This document shows, one piece after another, positions 22,737-33,500 of a stretch of 64,000 nucleotides of DNA. The translations under genes and the position numbers were made by a program. Each line of letters starts with the position of its first letter. The stretch's first letter is position 1. The notes below the pieces were generated by a model that was given only the letters and a program-made list of their open reading frames with translations, ran no database searches and was not told the DNA's origin. This DNA comes from Mytilus galloprovincialis (Eukaryota; Mollusca; Bivalvia; Mytilida; Mytilidae), in the NCBI RefSeq assembly GCF_965363235.1, contig NC_134839.1, positions 100,087,743 through 100,151,742 of the forward strand, in the 5' to 3' direction.

Positions 22737-24570
22737 AGTTTATTAACAACCACTGGATCGATAGCAAGTTTGCTAGTGGAGATTTCCTCCCCTTGGGTAT
22801 CACCAGTCCAGTAGTCAGTACAGCCACATCTGTAAATGATCATTGATATGGTCATAATTATAAATTAGCTATTTACAAAACCGTTTGAAATTTTCGATAT
22901 ATATTAAGCCTAAGGCTTTTCTAATTCAGGTATATATTATCTTAGTTGTATTTAACATAAACCTTCCAACTTTTGGTTCTTCGAAACTCGTAAACTTCGT
23001 TATTTATCCTTATAGCCTTTAAACTTTTTCGATTCCGATGATTCGTCACTGATGAGTCTTTTATAGGAAATTTAAACGTGTGTCCGACGATCATAGTTTT
23101 AACATTGATGTTGATAATGAGTTTATTGACTGCTTGTGCATGAAGTTTTGCATGTTTATTCTCTAGTCTCGATCTGTAAGATGAACGACAAACTACAAAT
23201 GTATCATGATGTAGTTCACAAAAATCTGCAGATGTATCGTGGTGTCGGTCGCTCATGCTAACGAAGTTATTCATTGCTGACAGCGGAGTGATTTTGGTAG
23301 ATTGACAAATGCATGGACCAGAATAAAGTAGTTTGACTTATTCAACAGTCGGAAAGCCGGGACTCAAAATTGCCTATGGAAATCAACTGAAAAAAACGGC
23401 CAAAATATTCAACTTCATAAAATTTCCATCATCATGACAATTGTTAAATTTTTTCCATAGTTGTTGTTTTTGGTCCTTCCGGTCTTGTTAGTGCTCTCAT
23501 TTGTCAAATTCTTGCCAGATTTTTATGAAACTAATATGTTCATGTAGGCAAGTTTATATTAACAATGTTTTGGACGAGTTTGAATATGATCAGTGTCGAT
23601 CCATTATTGTTTTAAAGAGTTATGCCCCTTGGAAACATCAGTTACATCGTCAGCGCTTTCATTTGTACAACTCTTGCCATATTGTTATGAAACTTTAATA
23701 TTAGCCATGTCTTTAATGAGGTCAAAAATCAGTGCTGATCAATAATTATAAAAGGGCTATGCCCCTTATATGGAAAATTGTATTGTAAGCCCTCTTATGT
23801 GTTCAATGCATGCCAGATTTTTTTTTATGAAACTTAAATCATAGGTTATATATTACCGATGTCTTTATTAAACAAGTTTGACTAAATTAATCACTGCTGA
23901 TGAATAATTTCAAAAAAGAGTTATGCCTTTGACTAAATTAATCATAACGGTATCAGACAATCATACATTATTATATACCTCTGCTACTATAAATCATATG
24001 AATCATGATACAGTGGTGGAGCTAGATTTTTTCATAACTTGGGAACCCACTATATTTAACTGTCTAAAAGGAGCCTGTTCCAGTCATGATGTTTCAGTGA
24101 TTCCCTATATAACCAACCAATGTTTTCCAACAAAAAGGGGTGGCTCTTAATCCGCCTCAGTTGTATCTTATTGAGCTGTTGATAAAGGTTCAAAACGTTG
24201 CAGTAGTACCACAGGCACTTGTCTCAGAATTTTGTTCCCCAATATAATACCTTAAATATCACGGTGACACATTATATTGAGGTATAGACTGAGTGTCTGT
24301 TAGTAGTACTGTAGATATACTTGCATTGTAAGATTGAAAAAAAGGTAGGTTAATGATTCAAGATTGTTTTCAGTGTCGTTAGCAACCATTATGGAAGTGG
24401 ATTGGAGAAAATGATTGATTAAACGCGGAAATTTTACATAGGTTCAGTCTTTCCGGAATTTGTTCGTGTTTGACATTGTACAGCTTTATGTTTTAGAAAA
24501 CTCCGGAAGCACGTGGCTGTGTTTACATTTTGAAAATTGTAAACACTGACACTGAGAAATATTGTTTTGA
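22737..24570. other. Upstream region of METTL18, repeats only
   Basis: 22737-22980 is the right part of a mussel-type repeat interrupted by the Gypsy element ('accactggatcgatagc', 'tatcaccagtccagtagtca'). 23490-23940 is a degenerate tandem repeat of about 130-140 bp whose units share 'tgccagatttttatgaaact', 'gat.a.t.att' and 'agttatgcccctt'. The last 600 bp before 24571 should hold the METTL18 promoter and 5' UTR. I see no convincing TATA box. Confidence 0.6.
23490..23940. repeat. Degenerate tandem repeat, about 3 units of 130-140 bp
   Basis: Each unit contains a 'ctc..tttgt.caa.tcttgcca..tttt.tatgaaact' block, a 'gatcagtg..gatcaat.att' block and a 'gagttatgcccctt' block. Units start near 23494, 23655 and 23785. 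No coding potential was recognised. Confidence 0.65.
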
Positions 24571-27500
24571 ATGGCTTTTTGTTTTAACTTTCCAAAAGGC
24601 TCAGAAGATAATGATCATAATACAGACGACATACTATTGGAAGGTATATTAAAAGCAATAGTTTACCAACGCTGATAATTTATTTGTCTCAAGCAGGCCT
24701 TAAATTTGTTGCAGAAGTCACAGGTATTTGGGGCATGGTGTTGAAGAATCTTAATAAATCATGCGTTGTGTTTTTCTATACGTTTAATCGTCGTGATAGC
24801 TAATGCATATAATATAACGTCACAGAGTAAAAGCGGTATGGTAACAACGTTACCATAACGTAATGTTTGTACTTCGCGTATTTTCCGACATTCTGGGGGC
24901 CGACAAAAGTGCAATATGTAACGAAAATTAAAAAATGTAAATTCACAATATAGATAAATAAATTTAAAGTTAATGTCCATCTCAACTAAATAATCAAATT
25001 CCTTAACCTTGACTGAACACAATTAAAGTTTATTTCTTAGTCCATTCGTGGATGTTTCTTCTGGCACGCAAATTGAATCCTCCCTTTGACATGACATTTC
25101 TCGCATCCTTGAAATATGTAATGGCTTCGTCATAAGTCTCAACGCTTGACAGTATATTGTCTACATATAAGTCCCTTTTCATCGTTTGTGTTATACTACT
25201 TTCATTTTCGTCCAAGTGCTTAAGTAGAGTGGCATTTAAAATAAATGGTGAGCATGTTGCGCCAAACAATATCGATTTAAACCTGTAAGTTGTAAGATTG
25301 CCATGTGGGTCTTTGGGGTCAGCTAACCAAAAGAAACGTGTAGCGTCACGATCCTTCTTGTCAAGTCCTATCTGTAAAAAGGCCTTTTCAATATCTGTAC
25401 TGATACCATATTTTCCGATTCTGAATCGCATTAATATTTCGTTAAGTCATTTAGATTTGGTGGCGTTGACATTAAGCAATCATTTAAGCTGGCTAAATCT
25501 TGCTGTGGTTTACAACTGCAGTCGTACACTATACGAATGGGGGTAGTCTCGGAATCTTTTTTAACAGGATGGTGAGGAATGTAGTGAATCATATGTTTGT
25601 TGTTATCATCTTCCGTATCTGGAACTCTCTCTATAAATCCTCTCTTTTCTTGGTCATTGATTATTTCACTGTATTTTTGTAGCAAGTGCGGTTCCCGGTT
25701 AAGGCGTCTAATGATATTCTCGGTCCTACCTTTAGCAATGGCCATATTTGAAGGCAAATCTGGGTGGTCAAGTTTCCAAGGCAACTTAGCCGTGTACTTT
25801 CCATTCTCGTAATCAATAGCTGTGTTCTGGTATGTCTGTAAAAAGTTGGTGTTCTCCTTGTTTTCACATGTATTGATTCCTATTGACTCAAGTGTCCAAA
25901 ACTTTTCAATCTCTGTCTCCTCCAATTGATGGGATGAAATGATGTTTAAAAGAACTGTAGATCTTGAATGCTGGCTGATATTTGCAATACTTGGTCCTGA
26001 TAACAAATATCCTATCTTTGACTGTACAGCGGTGGGTCCTTTTCCTCTTATGATTTTGTCCTCGATAATTTCCCAGTAATAATCCGCGCCTATTAGTAGA
26101 TCGATCTCAAAACGCTCTCCACTGTGTACAGAATGTGCAAGTTTAAGTCCTCTCAAATGTGGCAAGCTCCTTGTAGTCTGTGAAATGCTGTTATGAATCG
26201 GGACGGCAATTTCCGGTACAATGAGTGTGTTTATACGCACATTTTCTCCCGTGTTGGTCTGTAATTGTATTGTTGCAGTTTCCAAGTTACGAACTTTCTG
26301 AGATAAATCTCCGAACGCAGACAGTTGAATGCTGACTTTCCCCGTTGTTTTAATTTCTAGTTTATCGGCTAATTTCTGAGTGATAAAAGTACGTTGCGCT
26401 CCTTCGTCAAATAAGATGTTACATTCTATTTTTACGTCGTTATATATAACTGGTGCAGTTGCTGTTTTTAGAAGAATGTCGGGACTTACTTGTGATGCAT
26501 GCAATACGCTAGTTGTGTCTGTTGTTTCAACCACGTTGATAGCTGTCTGTTGTATTTTCGGCTCCTGCTTCGTACCTGTATTGACCTCTTTCCCTTTACA
26601 TATGCTTGTATGATGCATTCCGTTACAATTTTTACACCGTTTTGTAGACTTACATGCGGCCATCCGGTGTGACCCTAAACAGTTAAAGCATAACTGTTTC
26701 TGTTTGACAATTTGATTCCTAGCGTTTGCGTCTGTTACTTCAGAGCACTCCGTCGGATAGTGCTCACCTGAACAAAAAATACATGTATGCGTATTTACCT
26801 TCTTCCGTGTGTCAGTTAATTTACCTTTATTGTGTGATCTTGGTTGTGTACCTGTGAAAAATGCTGTGGTGTGCAATCTGTCCGGTTCCATGACTCCCTG
26901 TCCTGCCTCAAGTATTTCAATCTCTTTAGTTATTGATTTTCGTAAATTTTGCAATATCAAATTATCTCTCCCGTGTTCTCTTGCAATAGATTTTCTTATG
27001 TCAATCGGTAACTTGTCCAAAACTACAGGTACCAAAAGCGAACCATACATCTCTGGTGTTTGACCAAGTGACTCCAATCCTCGTACGTATGATTCTAATC
27101 TGTCTCCGTAAGACCTCCAGCTAAAAGCATCATTTGTTGGTGCGGGTAAATTCATGAGTGCTTTCATGTAAGCATGTATAAGTTTGCTAGGTTGTCCGAA
27201 CCGATCTCTGAGAAGGTTGACTGCGGTTTCGTAGTTACTATTAGTCAAAGCGAATCCCTCTACTGTTTGCGCGGCGCTTCCCTCTAGCTGGGCTTTGAGA
27301 TAATTAAACTTTTGGATTGGCGTTAATGTGTCGTTGTAGTGTATAGATGACTCGAAACAATCCCAAAATGTTTGCCACTTGAGAATATCTCCATTAAAAT
27401 AGGGTAAGTCTAACTTTGGAAGCCTATGGTAATTAGTTTTTGAAGATCTCGGTTCTGACGGGACTTGAAACATGACATTCTCTGACGGACGGATATGCGC

Positions 27501-30500
27501 TGCAGGGGCGTTAATTGAATACTGCTGGTTCATAGAATCTATTGCACATCTGTTCATATCAACTCCAGCTTCGGGTGTGAAATGATATGCGTCTGGGTTA
27601 AGTCTGCTCGTTGAAGGACCAACAGTATCATGCGAAATTATAGTATTTGTTTCAAAGGACTTAATAAATTTCCGAATTTGTCTAATTTTACAATCAAGTT
27701 CGTACATATACTCATCTGAGTCGGTGATTTCCTGCTCCAGATTTTCCTCCGATGTCTGTTCCAAAAGTCTGTTATTCAGGTCAATCAATGTTTTCTGTTT
27801 CTGCGTGACGGCATCATCAAGGGCTTCCACTTCGTCAACTTCTGTGTCTGTTTTTGACTTTAACTCGTCGAATTTCACCAGTAGCTTCGTGACGGCTCCT
27901 TTGTGTCCAGCACGAACTGATTTCAGCTTTGAATCCATATATATATCCAAAGGTTACGGCACCATTAAATGTTGAAGAATCTTAATAAATCATGCGTTGT
28001 GTTTTTCTATACGTTTAATCGTCGTGATAGCTAATGCATATAAGAGGGGGGGCAAGGGGGGTCCCAATAACAGCAAAACAGCAAACTGATTTGGCTCATA
28101 ACAGATAACAAGGAATTAAAATGGACAAAAACAGATAACAGTAAATGAAATATTAAAATAATTCGGTCTTTGACAAATCAGTATTTCTTATTACGGATAT
28201 AATCCTTTGTAATGCATTCCATTTTCTATGACTATGTTTTTAGTATTAATTTATGTATCTAGAATGTGTTTAAATTACTACTCAATATATTATAATATTT
28301 TTTATACGCTCGTTTACGGAACGTATCATGTTATACTGTTGACCGTCTGTTGTCAACATGTCGGACATTAACTCAAAAACTCTTTAACCAATTTGCATTA
28401 AACTTTGGGAAATTGTTTACATCTATTGACGTCAGCTCCCTTTTTGTTTTCTTTATAAATTTTAGATTTTAAGTTTCTGGGTAATGGGTTTTTATTCAAT
28501 AAAATTGGTGTTTTTTCAGTTTTCTGATAATATCTCAAAAATGTTTTCACAAAGCAAGGAATTTTGGTGAATTGTTTATATCTATTAACATGAGGTCACT
28601 TGTACGTCTCCGAGTTAACGGGTTTTATTAATTAAAAAGGGGGGATTTTCCAGTTTTAAGACATTAACACAAAAATGTTTTCAGCAGTTCTCATGAAACT
28701 TTGCTGAAATGTTTATATCTATTGTTGTAAACTCCCTTTCGATTTTTATTAATTTTAGATTTTATGTTATTGAGTTAAATGATTTTATTCATTAGAAAAA
28801 GGTGGTATTTTCTAGTTTTCAAAAATATCTCAAAACTGCTTTCAGCAGTTCTTATGAAACGTTGGTGTATTGTTTATATATATTGACTGAAGCTCCATTA
28901 GTTGCTAATACAAAAAATGACCTAAAAGAGTTTGAATATTCTGACTTTTTCTAAATGACCATTTAATGAGGTGTGTGAATTTTTCTTAATAAGACTGAGG
29001 CAAAGTGGTATATAGGGTAGCAAAATCAAAAGCACCAATTATAAGCAGGTAATTTATCAAGTACTTCGAACGAATTTTGACACTCCAAAAGCAATTTATT
29101 CCACTATTTTCAAAGGCCTTATTTGAACAATTTTTTATCAGCTGAGGTTTTTGAATGTACCAAGTGTACTAGTAAGTAGAATACATAGTTTAGTAGGGAA
29201 ACAATGGCTTGAAACGAAAGAAATCTTTGTTTGTAATGAGTTATGTGCAGCTTCGGACCCAAGTACATGGTTGGAACTTTCATTGTTCAATGCATTCGGT
29301 TCTGCTTTGAAAAGAATCACAGAGCTGAGTCTATGTACCATATTATATAAAAGGTTAACTGGTTGTTATGACCTAGTTCTTAATTGAGATCCTTGTCAGA
29401 TATTCCTGGCCATATGTTTTCCTTTTTGTCATATTAAGAATTGTTTTAATTTAATATGTTCGTACAGGAAACAAGGAACATTATTCTCATACAAAAAATT
29501 AAGATAATTCTAAATACACATTCATAAAAAAATGGAATTTATTACAAAGGATAATCATAAGATATACTTGAATTGTCCTGGACCTCACTTCTGTGATGGA
29601 TAAATGTTAATGGAATCCTTCTCTGAATACGGGACAAACATATTAGTAGTGGTAGACCCCAATTAATGTCCAATGATCTTTAATTTATACCGAATATTGA
29701 CTGTCAAAAAAAATGCTATTAGCTGCCTAACATTCCAATTTTCAATAACAGTTAACAGCAAATACATTATCACAATAACAGATAACAAAAAAACTAATAG
29801 CCCAATAACAGCTAACAAAGAATAAGACAATAACAGCTAACAGCAAATATATTTTCAAAATAACAGATAACAAAGAATTAAATTGCCCCATAACAGCATA
29901 ACAGTTAAACCCCTTGCCCCCCCTCATATAATATAACGTCACAGAGTAAAAGCGGTATGGTAACAACGTTACCATAACGTAATGTTTGTACTTCGCGTAT
30001 TTTCCGACACATGGACCTATGGAACGCCATGACTGCCTTATGTTAATGATCAGCATTATATGCAGTGCTCACACCATTATATTAAGTGCTCACAACATTA
30101 TATTAAGTGCTCACAACATTATATTAAGTGCTCACACCATTATATGCAGTGTTCACACCATTATATTAAGTGCTCACAACATTATATTAAGTGCTCACAA
30201 CATTATATGCAGTGCTCACACCATTATATTAAGTGCTCACAACATTATATTAAGTGCTCACACCATTATATGAAGTGCTCACAACATTATACGTTTTTTG
30301 TTGTATGATGAGATTGTTGTATGATGAGATTGATGTATGATGAGATCATTCGGTAAACATCGTTTTTTTGCGGAAATTACCGAATCCATAATTTGTAAAT
30401 TACGGTAATTCCCAGCAAACAAATTTAAACAGTTATTAATGTTTGGTGCAAAATAACTAGTTTGTGAATTTAAATTCTTTTAAGAATATAATTCGGACTA

Positions 30501-33500
30501 CGCCGCATTTTTGCGCCTGTCCCAAGTCAGGAGCCTCTGGTCTTTGTTTTTCTTATATTATTATAATTTTAGTTTCTTGTGTACAATTTGGAAATTAGTA
30601 TGGCGTTCATTATCACTGAACTAATATATATTCGTTTATGGGCCAGCTGAAGGACGCCTCCGGGTTCGGAAATTTCTCTTTACATTGAAGAACTGTTGGT
30701 GACCTTCTGCCGTTGTTTTTTCTATGGAGTCGGGTTGTGGTCTCTTTGATACATTCCCCATTTCCATTCTCGATTTTATGCTATACATAAAAGTCAAATT
30801 AGTTTCGACAATTTTCCATTTTTTTCCCCGTGAGTGATCCCTATCCATGAGAAAGAAGCCCCCACAGAAACAATCAAGATCCGCCGTCAAAAGTAACTTT
30901 CCAGATAACGAAAAAAATATTCAGATATGAAATTTTCAACCTTTGAGATTGATCCTAACATGGGATATGGAAAAAAATTGGTAGCAAAAATAACAGAAAT
31001 CCTCAGACTATAGACAAGCTTGTATGTGAGAAGAATTAGAACGCCAATCACAACAACGAGAAGAATTCACAGTAAAACAATACTAGAAGTTCTCCATTAA
31101 TATAATTATATTACAATTATATATAATAATGAGTATCTTTTTTTTGTGCTTCCGTTACAAAACAAATTGTGTGGACTTTAAATAAAATCAAAGAAGTGCT
31201 CAGCAACAAATAGCATTCCTCTTTTTTGTGTTGTTGCTATCATCTGGACCTAAACACAAATTTGAATCTTTTTTCGAGGTCCATTGTTATCAAAGAAGTG
31301 CGATCTAAAAGATATTATTCTTCTATGACTTGTAGTTGATTATATTTTGTATCTTAATGTACCTTAACCAGAATTAATTTAGGTCAAGTAGTTATCAAAG
31401 GTACCAGGATTATAATTTAGTACTCCAAATGCTTGTTTCGTCTACATAAGACTCACCAGTGACGCTCATATCAAAATATTTATACATCCAAACAAGTACA
31501 AAGTTGAAGAAAATTGAAAATGACTCCTTTTTCATGGACAATCGTTACTATCCAATTATAGTAAATCATTCTATTTTACTCACAGTTTGTTTCAATCTTT
31601 ACCTAAATGCAAAACTTAGATGCATGTTTTTTTATTAGTTGTTAGTGGCTTTGAACTAGCTGTCAGTAATTGCGAGTACTCTCAGATCAGTACTTATAGT
31701 GTCTTTTTGTTGTTGGGATATAGAAGTACCCGCCCACGTCTACTCTATTTTGTGGTAGATGGATTTATATTTGTACCCATCTGATGAGTTAAGCCTTTTA
31801 CAACTGATTTTCATAGTTCGTTCTTATGTTGTTCTGTTACGCCACTGTCCCAGGTTAGACGGAGGGTTGGTATCCCGCTAACATGTTAAAACCCGCCGCA
31901 CATTCTGTATATGTGGCTGTCCCAAGTCAGGAGGTGCCTATATTTCAGTGGTTGTCGTTTGTTAATGTGTTATATACATGTTAGTTTTTCGATCGTTTGT
32001 TTGTACATAAATTAGGAATGTTTTACGTTTATCATTTCGGGGCCTTCTATAGCTGCATGACTATGCAGTATGGGCTTTGCTCGTTGTCGAAGGCCGTACT
32101 GTGGCCGTTTAGTTGTTAATTTCTGTGATGTCATTTTGTCTCTTGTGGAAAGTTGTTTCATTATCAAGCATACCACTTTTTTTTATATATATTAACCGTG
32201 CAAAATGACGAACAAACATAGTAAACGTTTTTCATCCCCACAAACTCAGTTTTCATAAGAAATGATAACTTTAAATGAAAATAATGTTAAATTGGGTCTT
32301 GAAAGGGTAAAATTTATGGATTTTTTTGAAAAAAAGTGTGTTTCCAGTTTTTGGAGAAAAAAATAATTTGTTTTTGATTCTGAGAAAAAAAATTTGGTTG
32401 ATTCACCCCTAGCTGCCAATATATGTAATGCTAAAATTGAATTAAAAAAAATATTTTCGACTTGTCGCGAAAAAAATAAAAATCAATAGCCCCCCCCCCC
32501 ACCCCCCCAAAAAAAATTAAATGGTTGCTGCCTAAAGTTATGTTAAACACCTACTATGAAATGCTTTAAACTGCATTTTCCATATCTGTTAGATACTTAT
32601 TCATGTGAAATAACAAATTCTGAAAATGGATGCCAAAAATGACTCAATCATGACATATATATAAGCTAGCGTAATATAACGCTTATGTGTTATAGAAAGC
32701 TGACTGTTTTATTTAAAATGTAATTAAGCTTTTTTTAAACTGAGTACGGACTATAAAGTGGCACCTTGCTAAAGTTCTTCAGTAGGAAATGAGCTCGAGG
32801 AATATGTCATACAAATTTCCCTTCGATATTTCATTAAATAAGCTTTTTATTATTTCACTTACATTTTGCCATTCGTATTTCTTACGACGAACAGAACTAC
32901 TTTAATCATTCACTTCTTAGTTTCATCTTTTCCTTACTTATTTCAATCAGTTTTAAATATTGTATACTGCCTTATGATCACATGACTTTAATAACTGTTT
33001 AAATTTGTTTGCTGGGCATTACCGTAATTTACAAATTATGGATTCGGTAATTTCCGCTAAAAAACGATGTTTACCGAATGATCTCATCATACATCAATCT
33101 CATCATACAACAATCTCATCATACAACAAAAACGTATAGTGTTGTGAGCACTTCATATAATGTTGTGATCACTTCATATAATGTTGTGATCACTTCATAT
33201 AATGTTGTAACCACTGCATATAATGTTTTGACCACTTCATATAATGCTTTGACCACTGCATATAATGTTGAGAGCACTTAATATAATGTTGTGAGCACAT
33301 AATATAATGTTGTGAGCACTTAATATAATGATGTGAGCACTGCATATAATGGTGTGATCACTTAATATAATGTTGTGAGCCCTTAATATAATGTTGTGAG
33401 CACTTAATATAATGGTGTGAGCACTGCATATAATGTTGTGAGCACTTAATATAATGTTGTGAGCACTTAATATAATGGTGTGAGCACTGCATATAATGGT

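Larger units (their letters stand above)
28044..29925. mobile_element. TIR element, 1882 bp, with G-rich ends, in the BEL LTR
   Basis: Perfect 16-bp inverted ends GAGGGGGGGCAAGGGG, flanked by a direct ATATAA (28038-28043 and 29926-29931). The uninterrupted LTR at 24739-24890 shows the empty site, so the 6-bp duplication (5-6 bp, given the repeat content) is well supported. Inside both ends are multiple copies of ATAACAGATAACA-like words, in the same orientation at both ends. 28370-28900 holds about four diverged 150-bp tandem units ('ttcagcagttct.atgaaac.ttg', 'tgtttatatctattg'). No transposase was seen. The superfamily is open. Confidence 0.88.
24739..30009 (-). mobile_element. BEL/Pao LTR retrotransposon, pol truncated, non-autonomous
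   Basis: Identical 152-bp LTRs (24739-24890, and 27970-30009 interrupted by a 1882-bp insert) and a 5-bp duplication CATGG immediately outside (24734-24738 and 30010-30014) define the element. The internal part is only about 3.1 kb and encodes gag, protease and a partial RT. RNase H and integrase are absent, so it must have moved using enzymes from a full-length relative. It lies in METTL18 intron 1, antisense, starting 95 bp from the exon 1 donor. LTR identity suggests a recent insertion. Confidence 0.93.
27970..30009 (-). repeat. 5' LTR of the BEL/Pao element, split by an insertion
   Basis: The halves 27970-28043 and 29932-30009, plus a duplicated ATATAA at the break, add up to the same 152 bp as 24739-24890. 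The 1882-bp element at 28044-29925 sits between them. Confidence 0.92.

Noticed and set aside
29986..30308. Histidine/cysteine-rich repeat ORFs on the + strand
   Set aside because: The 21-bp array is a multiple of three, so several frames remain open at once. The protein is only the satellite translated.
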